Assembly (NCBI GenBank): GCA_035772405.1
Contig: JAYKKM010000047.1
Span: forward strand, 717,501-781,500
Source: Chrysogorgia sp. JL179-B06
Lineage: Eukaryota; Cnidaria; Anthozoa; Scleralcyonacea; Chrysogorgiidae
Length of the DNA stretch: 64,000 bases
Direction: 5' to 3'
Shown here: positions 35,756 to 50,700 of the stretch, piece after piece
Layout: every line of letters begins with the position of its first letter
How positions within the stretch are numbered: the stretch's first letter is position 1
Notes under the pieces: generated by a model
Database searches by the model: none
Told to the model about the DNA's origin: nothing
What the model saw: only the letters and a program-made list of their open reading frames with translations
Made by a program: the position numbers and the translations under genes

Positions 35756-38700
35756 AATAATAATATTTATTCAGGAAAACTAACGTCACAAATAGTGTTT
35801 TTCAGAAGGTTCCTGAGAAACATATATAAAAAGATATGATATAGGATATATGTACATGTATTAGAAAATTACGGATTAAGAATATATGTGTAAATGATTA
35901 ATATGATTATATTACAAATGAGGTTAAGTATAAGGTTAAACAGTAATCTTAATATGGACATGGTAACTTAAAGAGTTCGTTTCGAAAGGTAGCTAATAGT
36001 TCGAGTGATTTAATATTAGGGTCCAAAGCATTATATTCTTTACAAGCATGATTAAAAAGTTTCTGCCTCCCCAATTTGTCTTCTTTATTTAAGAATGACC
36101 AATGATAGACGTGTCTTTTAATTAAAGATGGAAGCGTAGTAGATGGTAGATGAAATTTTTGATAGTGTAAAAATTATATTCTTGACACTAAACATGGACC
36201 AGTTGCGAAAATACAACTATATGGCCTCCGGATGGGAATTGAACCCGCGATCTCTGGATATCTAGACCAGCCGAGTGAACGGTTACCACTTCATGTTAGG
36301 ATCACAAAATGGCTTTGGACAAAATTTTGGTTAGGATTATAGTTGTGTTAGGATTATAGTTGTGGGCCCTCTCAATTTCAGCCTCCAATAACTCTATACC
36401 TCTCAGGTTCGAACACGCTGGTCAAGATGGAACAAATCCACATATCCTTAGTTTTTATAGTGTTAAGTGACATGCCATTATTATCGCCCCAAATCTGGAG
36501 ACTACTAGTACAGCTTGCATTTTACTCACGTTGCCCCTTGGTACTCTCATAGTCACTGTACAGTCGTCAGCATATTTGCATACACGTACTTGATCGCGCA
36601 GTTCAGTTGGTATTGCATCATCAATGTCACCAATATGAATATTGAAGAGGAGGGGGGATAGCACAGATCCTTGCGGGACTCCTGCTGGACATGATCTGAC
36701 GGTCGATAGAGTGCCAGGGAGTTTCACCTGTTGGGTTCGATTGCTTAAGTAGCTCTGGATCCATAGCCATAGGTTCATTATACGACGAAAGCGAATAGTA
36801 TAATTGATGATTTCTTGTTTATTCACTTCCGCAAAAAATTCCGACATTTCTTTTTTCATTACTATGATATATGAGCTGATAGCTTGCTAGTATAAGAACC
36901 AATCAGATTGCAGAATAGCTCATATATGGTGGATGTCTATATTATAAATATAATTATATATACGTAGTTGGATAAAGTTTGGTAACAGCGTCACGACATT
37001 TAGCTTGCAATGTTGAAGATGGCGGCCTGCACATGATGAAATTACTTTAAAAAATGTTATTTTTCTTTTTGTACCCAGGCGAGCTTCGTTTACTTCCTGC
37101 GGAAAAGTATCACTACTTAAACCAGAGTGGCTGCATTTTCGACCCAACTATTGATGACAAGTCTGATTACTTCAGAGTTTTGGTAAGAGTTATTGTGTAA
37201 TATCTTTGAAATAACTTCCGTTTGAAATAACTTCCGTTTGAAATAATTTCTAAAACATATTCTGTTTTGTTACAGGAAGCTATGAAGGTAATGAGATTCA
37301 AAGATGAACATATTACAGATATTCTTCAAGTTTTGGCTGGTATTCTAAATTTGGGAAATGTCACTTTCATTTCTGCTGGAGGAGCTGAAATTAATGATAA
37401 ATCTGGTAAGCTGGAAACGAGCATGAAGATTTTCGCCGCACATTTATTGGTGATAGTCTCGCCGCGGCAGGGATCCGTTTCTCACGAAAATATATATATG
37501 TGTGTGTGTGTGTGAAATGGTAGGACCAACCGCTAAGTTCTTAACCGTAAGTAATTTCTCAGTACATAAACAGGCTTTTACGAAGGGTATGCACGTTTGC
37601 GTAATATAATAGTCAGGTATGTTATGTACTTAGATTCGGTAATTCCAAATCTGTTTTCAGAGTTGAAATTGGTTTAATATTGACAGAGATAACGTTCAAA
37701 ATCTTCGACGAAACAGACTTTTGCGAATTGTGATCTACAATACAGGGCGTGCGACGGGGGGTACTGCGGACCATCCATGATCTGGCGAGATATTTTATCT
37801 GATAGGACAGGCGGGCGAAGGATTATTGCGGATACGTATTTCTAGTTATATGCCTAAGCTCGTTTCCAGGACCGTACGCAAAATATCGCATCCTGAGAAG
37901 TTCGGAATCGTACGACGTGGCCCTCACGACCTATGCTCGAATCGGTAAGTTTTGGCGGGAAAATGTCTGAGTTGATTTGAATGAAAATAAGAGAGAGCTA
38001 GGTATCTTCATTGAAAAATATTGAGCAATAAAATGTGCTGGAACATCAGTATTGTTTTTCTTTTGAAAGCACGGCAAATAAATACCTGACTGGGGGTAAA
38101 AATGAAGCGAAATAAATGGCAGCATCTGAAGACGAAAGGAACGTTAAAAACAAAGAAGAAAATTAACCATAACCTCGTTTGCTTGGTCTGTACGGGAAAG
38201 TATTTGCCTTCGTTTTTTCGCGCAGATCTCGCTGTACAAAAAGCTCAGGCAAATACTTCCATTATTATACCTTCACATACAGTATAATCCACCAATCAAC
38301 TGTCTCTATTAGCATCACGTGGCAGTCCAATGTTTTATGATGTGGGACAGCTACATATTGGGCAGTAACCTATTTACGTGCGAAGAAACATCTTTGTGTT
38401 AAGATATTTTGTTCGATATACTGTAATAAAACACCTATTGGATTCATCTTCGCCCAATATTACAAAATATTTAAGTCTCGATTTGCAATATTAGGCTCAC
38501 TTAACTATTTTGTAATATTGGGCTCAGAGGAATCCAATAAATAATAATATACAGACCTCGCTGTACGAAAACCTCAGGCAAATACTATTACTTATTGGAT
38601 TCCTCTTAGCCCAATATTACAAAATGTTCAAGTCGAGAATTCAATATTGGGCGAGGTCGAACCTAATATTGCAAATTACAAATATTTTGTAATATTGGGC

Positions 38701-41700
38701 GAAGATGAATCCAATAGGTGTTGTATTTTATCGAACAAAATATCTTAACACAAAGATGTTTCATCGCGTTCGCACGTAAACATAAAAGATTGCTGTCCAA
38801 TATGTTGTTGTCCTACAGTACATCGTGAAATATTGGACTGTCACGTGATGCTAATAACGACAATTGATTGGACGATTATATGTGAGGGTATAATAAGTTA
38901 CCGTATACAGACATCCCTGTCTATTAATAAATCTTTATTATAATTTTATACATACTTTAAATTAGAATAGCCCTTTAAGCGATTGCTATTAATAGTTCAA
39001 AATGCAGACAAACAAACCAAATTTGACTCACAAATGATTGCAAGTGAGCTATTTTCTTTTGTTATGGCCGCAATGATTATGGGTAAATGCGGACAAACAT
39101 GGGTACTGACGTCATCTCGACAAAGTGTTATTGGGTATAACTTACCCTGCGCTTCTTGCCTCTGACCGCTATCACCGTTCAACTCTGTCGGTTATTGAAC
39201 ATGTGAGAATTGGTGGTGATGACAAAATTGGGACGTTAACTTGTATAGCGTTTTTGGATTGAGAAACTGCAGCTTGGTAGTCATGCTTGGGTTTTATAAC
39301 AATTTGATTATACCATTACCTGGTAGCTCAATAGTTAGAGCGCCAGACTAATGTTGAGAAGGTTACGTGTTCGATCCCCGTTCGGGTCCCATGATTTTCT
39401 TAAGTATACTATAACAGTTTGACTAACAAATGTGAAACTTATTGCTGTTTCTAAACATGTTGTTCGAGATATCTCCACGAAATACCTCATTTATTCATCC
39501 ACGCAATTTTTACCGCCAAAACTGCCCGGTCTAAATCCGTTGATAGTTTAAAGGTGTACTCCAGTCAAAATACAAGTAGAGTTCATGTGAAAGATCTTAC
39601 TTTGACTTTAGTTTATTTCCAAATTTAGTTTATTTTCATAGTTTCAGTATTCAAATCAATTAAGTTAAGAAGATATCGCAAGTTAAAGTTGGAGAGTTTT
39701 TCCAATTTCGCCGCCATATTTGTTTCTTAAATATGACGTCACTGTGTGCTATACCTAAGAAGCTCCACTACTTTCCCGCATGAAGAACTAAATAGTTTAT
39801 TTCGACTAATTTTCATCCAAAGAGCACTCACAGCAGCTATCACTATGTGATCGTCATCAAAACAACTTCACTGGCGAGTGCCGATAAAGAAGCACTCAAT
39901 GACGTCATATTTTCAAAACAAATATGACGTTAAAATCCTCAAATATTCAACTTCAACTAGCCATATCTTCTTAAATAAATTGATAGGAATGCTGAGACTT
40001 TGGGGATAAACTAAAGTCAGTATTATCTTTCAAACGAATTACATTTGTATTTTGGCTGGAGTAGCAAACCATGTAGCCCTTACACGACATTAACCATCTT
40101 TCGCTAACGTTAACTTGTAATACTTCTGTAAAATACTCTTCTGAGTTTACCTGGTGCATTTTCAGTTCTAGACGACATTGCTGCACTATTACAGGTGGAC
40201 ATTTATGACCTGGAGGATGTTTTAACGCAAAAATCTTTGGTTTTACGAGGAGAGGAAATCAAATCTCCCTTAACCTTGCCTCAGGTGAGTAAGACATGTC
40301 ATGCGGGACATTACCAGAAATTAAGGACAAAATTACCACCATGACGTGCGGGTAATTTACATGTGGTCTTTGGAAAATGGCTTTTCATTTTAAACAGCGA
40401 GTTACCGTGATATACAGCAAAAATATTAGAATGGAGATTCTGCATGCTTATTGGGTAGCTCGCAAATTTCAACACACTTTGAAGAGAAAGCCATTGGTCA
40501 TGGAGTGAAACGTCAAGTCAACTCCACTTTATCATTCACTGTCTGACTGGGCTCAAAATAACGTTTCATGTTATGCCGGTCATGGTGACTGGTCAGTTTC
40601 AATTGTGACCGGTCAAAGGCGATTTTTGACCGGTCAAACTTCACGACACCTCTCCCCCCAAAAAAAACAACCCAAAAAACAACAAAAACCAAAAAAAAAA
40701 ACACAAAAAAAAAACAACATGTAAAGTATATTCTACACTATACATATAAGCTAGTACTGATATGAACGTTTGTCATAAAAAGGAAAAGCATGCATAGTTC
40801 ACTTCAATATATATCAGACATTATGAAACGGGTCTCAACAGCACAACAACACTCATTTTAAGTTCCTTCAAATGGAAGTAATAAAATTAATTGCAAGTAA
40901 TATGACCGGTCAAAATGACCAGCGTTATACAAATTTGACCGGTCACATTACAAATTTGGCCGGTCATTGACCGGTGACCGGCTGTCATTTTGAGCCCTGT
41001 TTGACGAAGGGCCTTCGCGCAATACGTTACACGTCGTACACGATATTTCCGTAGTACACCAACCTTTTAAAGTTTCCGATTTGTATTTCTACATTGCCTA
41101 CATATAACACAACACTTTTAGATTATATTTCAATTAACCCTCAAGCGGCGGCCATTTTGTCCTTAATTTCTGGTACTCACTGAGCATGTTCACAGGCTTG
41201 GACTGGGCACAATTTAGGGGCCTTGCCATTTCATCCGGGAAGGGGCCCGTCTATGCATGTCAACAGGTAATATTTGCAATTTGAGAACAGGATCCAGAAT
41301 AACAAATAAGAAAAGAAAGAAAAATTATTTCAGAACATTTTTAACATTTATAAACAATTTGTTTAACAAGCTGTTCCATCTCCGAGGACTTTAACGCAAG
41401 TTTTTGATATATTGCCTCGTTATCAACAGTTCATGTAAATCAACTTCTACAAAACAAACCATTACTGCTTCCAAATGGTGTTGATAAAGCAGAGATCTCA
41501 GTCGATTCTTGATGAAGCGCAACTTTGAGAATGTTCTCTCGCAGGACTCAACTGTGCATGGGAGGGTGAGCGCAGTTCTTAGACATTGGGTGTGTGACAA
41601 TATGGGTGTGTCTGGCCAGGCCCCAAGGGCCCATTTTAATGTTCTTGAAAGGGGCCCATGTGCCATGGCACAATGGCACGTAGGTCAGTCCAAGCCTGAT

Positions 41701-44700
41701 TTAAGATTGTATGTAGGCAAGGTTGGTAAACTACTGACATAGTGTATATGAAATCTAGCGCGGTTTCTAGCGAAGGCCTTTGTCATAGAATGAAACATCA
41801 AATCACTTTACTGCAGGTTTCACTCTCTGCCGAAGGCCTTCGCTCGAAACGATGTCGGCAGTTTACCAACCTAGCATTTATGCTCGTAGACCGTTTAGTT
41901 TCATATAAATATATGAACTTTAAATACAATATTATTTCTATAAACTGATTAACATCTTGAGAAAGTGACTCTGTCAGTTTTTCTTAGAATAGCATATTTA
42001 GCGTTTATGAAAAGTAACATTGTGTGAACTATAGTTTGTAGAATTGTCTTATGGGCCCACAGTAATTGGCGTAAGCTGTTGTGGTTTCCCTGCTACATTA
42101 ACTTGTAACTTTTTAAACTTTTTTTTGTTCTTTTCTTTCTTTCGATTTGTAATTTTTCTTTAGCGAAGCATCATTAAATTAAATATAGAAGACACTTAAG
42201 TCAAAATATGGCAATACTTGTATAAGCTGATGTCTTGTTTTTTTCCACAGGCTGAAGACTCGAGGGATGCACTGTCTATGGCTTTATATTCTTGTAGTTT
42301 TAAATGGGTTATTGAGCGAATCAATGCTCGCATTAAAGGAGCGAGTAACTACGCATCTATTGGTATTCTTGATATATTTGGTTTTGAAAATTTTGAGGTA
42401 ATGGAGCTGTATTTGTTTTCCCCGTTTATTTATAATGTCCTCTTTGTTTTTGTAACTCGCCTTTTTACCTTTACTCATTCGTGTCCTATATGTAATGCCT
42501 TGCATACTCATTATCTACTTAAAGTCCCTCAAACCCCAATTTTTTTCATTCAATAAATTGTTGTGTCTTAAAGGTTATTTCCTCCATTTTTTGCGCCCTG
42601 TTAACGTTAACGCACACAGTTAACGCACCACGACCGCGTGTAGGAGATATGGGAAGAGAGAGGGTTGTGACGTAATTCCAGAACGCAAGTCTCGCGTATA
42701 GTTTCTCCGTTGATAGGACACTATCGCGAAAGTAGTATTTTGATTTCTTCGCACTTGTTGACTCGCACAACAACTTCTCTCAATGAAATAAGCCAAGAAA
42801 CGTTACAGAACTGATAACCTGAGTTCTTGAATTACACGTCATAGTAGTTAGTTGACCTACTCCCCTTCAACTCGGTCATGGTCCAAAATGGCGACGCTTT
42901 TATTTCGATTTTCCGTATTTCAACAGGACACAGAAAACTCGAGTATTTAACCAAATCAAATGGTTTTTGTGCCGACATACTCATGAAAACACAATTTATT
43001 TAACGATTTGGGGGTTACGGGCACTTTAAAATACGACTGCATATAAATAACTAGAATTACCGACTATTTTGGTGATTCAAGCAATGTTAGCTGAGTAAAG
43101 TTTATGTAAATAAGGACGATACAATATGAGCTTCGAGCTGTATGGGATTTACAACCGCGAGCCATTGTGAATGCCATATACATGTACAGTTCGACAGCGA
43201 ATATCGAAGGAAATGTTTATGATAATCACGACGACGATTATCGTTGCTAGTAATGTTTTCCCCTTTTCTTTATGTTCATTCTTCGCTAAATTATCAGTTT
43301 AAGGCACATGTTGAAGTGTACAAGAACAGAAATCGTTGAAAGAAACATACCTACTATAATGTTATTGATCGCCATGGAAATTTCAGATTTCGCGCGATTT
43401 TCGATCCTGGGATAGAATTTCTATGTAAACGTGGTTTGAATTCACGTTCAATCCGGAATGAAACTGAATCCGGATTCATGTAAGAAGCCCCTTAATGGAC
43501 CAAATTTTGCATATACCGTTTACATAATTTGTCTCAGGAGAGAATATTATTGATGCGAACACCGAGATTGTCGAATGTAGTAATACATATTTGTAATTTA
43601 CCTTTTTTATTTTCAGTACGTTTATACATTCATGTGAAGCATTAAGAAAACATCATATGTTTTGTATTAATTTGCGTTATTTAGACAAATAGATTCGAGC
43701 AGTTTAACATCAACTATGCCAATGAGAAACTACAGCAGTTTTTCAACAAACACATCTTTTCACTGGAGCAGCATGAATATAACAGGTATTTTATTATAAA
43801 ATTGTTGTGCTGTGTAGACAGTGTTGAATCGAAAACTCGAAATGTTGGTGTGCTGACGAAATGCATGTGTATAGGCGGTGCAACGTTTTGAGTGCGAATA
43901 CCCTTCGTGAGAGAGTGAAACGTAAAGTCGTTATTTTGAAAGTTACACCATAAGATTATTAGACAGGTCTTGTAAAGGTCCAGACCTGCAGATTGACATC
44001 GAGTCTGTCAAGAATTTGTAACAATCTTGTTATTTTTATCAAGCTACACATCAAGATTGCGACCAAGAAGTTTGTCGTGTCGTAACGTGTCGTTTATGTT
44101 ACCTTGACGACCGTACACACAAACATGTTTCCCTTGCTGCTGGTATGACCAGGTTGTTTGTCAATGAAATATTTGTCAATTTGTGTCGTACATATGAGAA
44201 AATTAAAGTTGTCGAGAAAACTATTGTCAAGGAAAACTAGGTCTTATGTACGGGGGGTTATTGACTCCAAACAAGAAACCATTGTCGTGTAACAATAAAT
44301 GAAATGTTGCGTCCTCAAATACAAGATGGCAACGCCCATGAAATGACAAGCCGAAAACGTCACGCAGTTTTTAGTAGATTGTTATTATTTATTGTTATTC
44401 ATAGTAAGGCAATCGTGGCCAAATTAAAACTGTGTAGTCAGCTCTTGTTTAGTCTCCTTCACAGACGTGCTTAAGGACTCTTATTGAGGTTACTGAACAG
44501 TGAGTACTGTAGATTGGATATGACAACAACTTTATGTTCTCATACTTTATGTGCTCATACTTTATGTGCTCATGATCTCGTAATTGTATGTACCTTGGAC
44601 AAGAAAAAGCCTTTTCATTCGCAGCATCTTTTACTGCAATATAAAGCGATGCATGGACATGATATTCCTAGTTATAGAAGAACTGCGTCAAAATCTATTA

Positions 44701-47700
44701 AACAAAACAATGTTATAGAGTTTAGATAGTATAAATATTTGATCAGATGAATATTGTAAATAAAGACAACTTTAAACGGAAACAGTATAAACGATTTTTG
44801 GAATGAAAATTGTTAATATAGAACGTGTTTATTCGATAGGCCCTTTGTGAGAATATTTGTTTTTGGTAATTTTGTGTATTTTTTAAACGTCTGCCAGTAG
44901 AGTTTGTCTTTAAACCAAACATGTTTTATACAATACTACACTGGCTCCACCCATGTATACACTACGAGTTGATTTTTGTACGTACACAATTAATTTTTGA
45001 CATTATTGAGTTACAGAAACACTATACAAAGAAACCCATCACAATAGCATAATAATGGTGTGGTTTTAGTATATTGTGTAGGATTTCTATTCACAGTTTA
45101 GTGTCCCTTTAAACTCTCTTATTACTTGATTTTATACTTGGTTGATATAATTTCGTAATCATAATTTTTGTTTTAGAGAGGGTCTTGAATGGGCAGACAT
45201 CGATTGGGTTGACAATGGAGAATGCTTGGATGTAATTGAAAAAGTAAGAAATACAGTAGAAGTAATACATGTCGGAGATAGAAATTAGTATTAGCTGGGT
45301 CACGAATTGTAAAACAACTGGATGGTCATGCGCATTGGCCATTCTCAACCAGCCTTTTGATAAATAGAGACCTCAATGGTCAACCTCTTTAGATGGTTGT
45401 GGATTGGTTGAAGGTTTGTGATATATGAGTATATTTCAAGCAAAAGTTACGGTATAACATGATTATTACTTGTTTTTAGAAAGTTGGTGTTCTTTCGCTG
45501 ATTGACGAAGAAAGCCGTTTCCCAAAAGGAACTGATGATTCTCTTTTGGAGAAGTTGCATTCAAGTCATGCTGTAAGTAGGTCATGCTGTAAGTAAGTCA
45601 TGCTATAAGTAAATCATGCTGCAAGTCGTTCTCTAAAAGGGGGCCCATTTTGGTTATTTTAGGGATTTTCAAAAAATATGATCGTAATTATCGGATCAAT
45701 AATTGGATCGAGAAACTAGTTTACGTCAAGGTTGCATATTTCATGTTTTATTTCATAGAACAATAGTTTCTACTTAAAGCCAAAAGTTGCGAATAAAAGG
45801 TTTGGTATAAGGCATTACGCTGGAGAGGTAGGTTATTTTCTATAGTACATTGTTGATTTTCACCATAGTCACGTACTATCTATATAAAATGTATTTATAG
45901 TTTTGTATATTTATCATTGGTTATAGGTGTATTATAAGACTGAAGGATTTTTGGAAAAGAACAGGTATAAAAACAATGCATTGTGAAATTTCCAATATTT
46001 GACGTATATTATAATTTCCGATATATGACGTATATTATACGTCAATGATGTATTACGTATATGTCTTATGACGTATATTTACATCATAAGGGAGGTATAA
46101 TTATTATGACGTAATCTTATGACGTATATTATAAGATTACGTCATGATCATTATATCTCCCTTTTAGTAATTAGGTCCTAATATATTTTGAGTGGTAATC
46201 AGTTATGGTTTAGAACTGAATTTCAACCTTAAAATGATGAGTCTGAAGGTGGTGCATTGCACGTTTGTGTTATTATTTACCCACGGTAAATTATATAAAC
46301 TTTAAAGTGTTTATGCAATGTATATTAAGATTTGATATGTACATTTACATCCTCACATTGACGTCACACTGCATAATAACTTACTGAAAAAGCTTGTATA
46401 TCTTTGGGATTATCAAATCACTCGAAACGTAACTTCGTCCGTTTAGTATCATGGGATACACACACATACACACTTTCATAACTTCGTTACATAATCCCAA
46501 ATATATAAAGGTTTCTTCAATAAGTCATTATGTAGTGTCACGTCATAATGAGGTTCATTTACATTTCAAACAAATCTTAATATATCAAGAACAAAGTGAT
46601 ATATGGAGAGTTGTAAACGCAATTCATCATAATTTCTATGGTTCTTTCCAGTAAGAGTTTATTTCGAACTGTTTTTTCACTGCATAAACACGTTACATCA
46701 TTATTACAAGCTAAATAATTTCCTTCTAGTTGTTTCGTTCTCGGCGGTTTTATGTGATCCATCTTGACTAATAATGTATATCATTGTAATAATGTATATC
46801 ACCTCGAAACCCGATACAAAACTGGTTTTGTAATACGTCATAAGATTACGTCATAGTTATTATAATATATTAGACAATTCACGCTAAAAACACAAAACTT
46901 GCATGATCACAGTTATTTGCATATTTATTTGATATGCTTTCTTTTGTTTTTAGAGATACTTTTGGAGATGATCTTTTAAACCTCTTGCAAAACAGCAGGT
47001 ATAATGTTGTTGTTGTTGTCATTGAATTTGTTATATAAAGTATATATAAAGTATATATAACCAATGTTAGTGAAAGGTGTTATGCATATTTTCTTTTACT
47101 CAATGAACCTACTTCTTAATTTTCTTCAGATCAGACTTCATTTACGATTTAGTTGAACATCTCAAACCCAGTGCAGGTGCTAGCAAAAAATCCGCAAAGA
47201 AAAGGCCAACTGTTAGTTCTCAATTTAGGGTACGTGCAGCTTTTATTTTGGTCGCCACTACGACAACAACGACGACCACCACGACGACGACAACCAGCCC
47301 AAGCCACCTTGCCATACCACCACCTCACCCCTACCCCACCATCTTGTTGGGACCACGTTACATGGTTTACTATAGGCGATAGAGATTATCTGTCTCTGAT
47401 CTTTTTAGATGCTAAAATGAATTATAATTGTCCAAGATTTTCCCATAATATAGAACACAAACTACGGCTCCATAACAGTAACTATATGAAACCGAGATTA
47501 GCGCGTGGCGGCCATATTATCCAAACAATAGTTGCTCGATCCAGTCTTTATTTAGAGGTATGGGGCGATTTGAAACATTTACTATCCATTTGTAAAAAAG
47601 AACTGTGCCTTATACAAACAATTACATACGCCAGAATGACAATTGTAAGAAAAATCGTAAATAATGCGTTAAGAAAGCCTTATTGACTGACAGGTTTTAT

Positions 47701-50700
47701 ATCATTCTTGTGGGGTCAGTAAAATTTCTTTACCCATGATACTTAGGGCAAATAAAAATTTCCAATCGTTTTCAATGGTTTTATACTATCTGTATATGTG
47801 ATGTTTTAGCGTATAATTACGTTATCCTGTTATCCTATTTGATTACCCTGTATGGTTGTTTTGTTTGCAACTTGTGACTGTCGTAATATATCTGTATATT
47901 TGTATATAATTATTGTAACTTTGTCATTAGTGGCATGAACCCCCTCGAAAATGTAATTAATTTTGTGTAATGAAATATGTTTATACCATACTTAGGGCAA
48001 TAATCATTCAACGATTATGATTGGTATTATTAAATGAACACTTTTTTGTTTATTTTTTCCTTTTAGTCTTCATTAACATCTTTAATGAGCACTCTTAGTC
48101 AAGCTCATCCTTATTTTGTTCGATGTATCAAACCGAATTCCTCAAAGGTGTGTCATTTAATGTTCTGCTCATCTCATGAGAATATATCTGATCAACTTAT
48201 TTAACGAACTTATTGCTTGTGATTTTATATAGTCACCAAATACGTTTGATCCACAATTGGTTCTTGATCAATTGAGATATTCAGGAATGTTGGAAACTGT
48301 GAGAATTCGACGAGCTGGCTATCCAGTTCGAATTCTTTATACTGATTTTGCTTTTAGGTAAGTAATGTGATTTCCTAAATGTTTTAATATGGCTCGAATT
48401 GATATTATAAAATAATGTTTACTCTACGCACGCTGTGATTGGTCAGCTTTCCCAACTCGATCAGACTACGGAGACCGGAATGACGTCAGTAAGTATTGAG
48501 AATTTGCATTAAATTAAAAGCGTTATATATTATATTTATTCAAAGTATAAATAATATTTATGAATTATTTTATATAAATAATAGAATACGTTTGCCCGGG
48601 TCTCTATAACGTGATCGAAACCCTCGTGAACTAATAAAAACACTCGAGAAGTCGCCTCGGCGGCCCGTGCTTTTCCCTACATTTCTCTCGTGTTTTTATT
48701 ACGTCTCTCGGGTTTCGATCACGTTAGATAGACCGGGGCAAACATATTCTATTATTTAAAGGGACACTCCGGCCCAAATACAAATGTAGATCATATGAAA
48801 GATCTTACTGACTTTAGATTATTTCCAAAGTTTCAGCATTCCTATCAATTTAGTTAAGAAGATGTGGCTAGTTGAAGTTGGAGAGTTTGTCCAATTTCGA
48901 CGCCATTTTGTTTCTCAAATATGACGTCACTGAGTGACGTGATCTCGTATTATGCCTAAGAAGCTCCTCTACTTTCCTGCATGATGAACTAAATAGTTTA
49001 TTTCGACTAATTTTCGTCCAAAGACCATTCACAATAACTATCACTATGTGATCGCCATCAAAACAACTCCACTGACGATAAAGAATCACTCAATGACGTC
49101 ATATTTTCAAAACCAATATGGCGTCAAAATCCACAAATTTTCAACTTCAACTAGCAATATCTTCTCAACTAAATTGATAGGAATGCTGAAACTTTGGAAA
49201 TAAACTAAAGTCAGTAAGATCTTTCATATGAACTGCATTTGTATTTGGGCCGGAGTGTCCCTTTAAATAAAAACTCCATATACGATAACACCCTTGGGTG
49301 GCGATTCATCGATTTTTGGTTCTTTTTTAGAAATCCTTCCTAATTATTTAAAAATAGTAATAAAACTGGCAAGTTTTTATATTAAAGTGATACGTCCATC
49401 TTTCCTGTATATTATTTTTATTATTTGGTATTATTTGGTATTATTATTATTATTATTATTATCATTACTATTATTATTATTATAAAAAAAAAAAAAATTA
49501 TTATTATTATTATTATCATTATTATTATTATTATTTGGAATTTATTATTTGGTATATATATACTCGAGCTTAAGGTGAAAGATAATTTAAATTTGAATTT
49601 CGTCAATATACCCATTCTCTTCACCGGCATTACCACCCATGTATATGTACAGGCTGTGTTGTATCGGGTGTATCAACACGGATACGAATGTGTTAATATA
49701 TACACTGCTGTAGTGAATGTGGGAGAGCTCGGTGTAGGCGGACGATACATGGACAATCGTCAAGCTCATATTCTCAGAAAAATGTTACTGGTTCCATTGC
49801 GGACAGTCTAAATCATGATAAATTGCATTTTTCCGCATAAAAATGTTTGTAATGCAGATCTGAGCTTCATCGTGGTTCATTATATAGCTCTAGTGGTGGT
49901 CTTGTTCACTGAAAAGTGTTATACCCAGCTCAAAGACTAAGTTTACCTGAGCGGAGAAATCGTGTTTTCAATAAATCCAGAAATATAATTTGCATAAAAT
50001 CTGCCGCTTATCATAAACACAATTTCTCTAGATATACAAATACTACAAGTGTGAAACGTTTCAATAATCAGGACCACCGCTAGAGCTATGCAATGAACCA
50101 AAATAAAGCTCAGATCTGCATTACAAAACTTTTTATGGGGAAAAAATGCAATTTCTCATGTATTGTAAAGTGCTTAATGTGGTACTACGATCAAATTTTT
50201 ACCTATCGATACTTTTACGTATTTATAAAGCAGAGCTTCTAAATATTACTCGGTCGAAACCGTTTTGCGATTCGACGATGGCAAGTATTATTTTTCTGAC
50301 TCCGAATCTGGAGTTGTTGTGTCCGCCATTAATCGTTCATTTTCCTGACCAGCGTAACGAAGTGACGTCAGATTCTCAACGCGAAGACTCCACATGGCTA
50401 AGCTCAAAATACTTATTACTTTAAAGAATTTAAAAACTAGTAGAATTCGAACAACATTGTACATATGTTATAAATTTTAGAGATTCTAAACATTCTTTGT
50501 TTTCCGGGCCAAAAAACACTTTTAATGATTTTATTTTTTCTGACGTTAGCTACAAGGTTTTGTTGAGAGGTAAGCCTGTCAGTGGCGATCCAAAGCAAGA
50601 TAGTTCTATATTACTGGAGGAGATTGAACCTTTAAGAAAGAAGTGGAAACAAGGCAAAACAAAGGTATATAATATATATATATATTTATTATATAGCTAC

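Larger units (their letters stand above)
35757..36860 (-). mobile_element. Non-LTR retrotransposon fragment with an inserted SINE
   Basis: Minus strand. RT fragment at 36859-36455 ([46 protein letters not shown]). A 3' part at about 36160-35757 ends in (TAA)n. The tRNA-like SINE lies between them. The element is 5'-truncated and inactive. Confidence 0.7.

Noticed and set aside
39317..39389. Functional tRNA-Ile gene
   Set aside because: Anticodon stem and T stem are disrupted; more likely a pseudogene or SINE head.
47153..47686. Plus-strand frame of 177 codons
   Set aside because: Runs out of the myosin exon at 47130-47229 in a different frame into an ACG/ACC-rich intron; no motif.
49425..49811. 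Plus-strand Ile-rich frame
   Set aside because: Product of the (TTA)n microsatellite.
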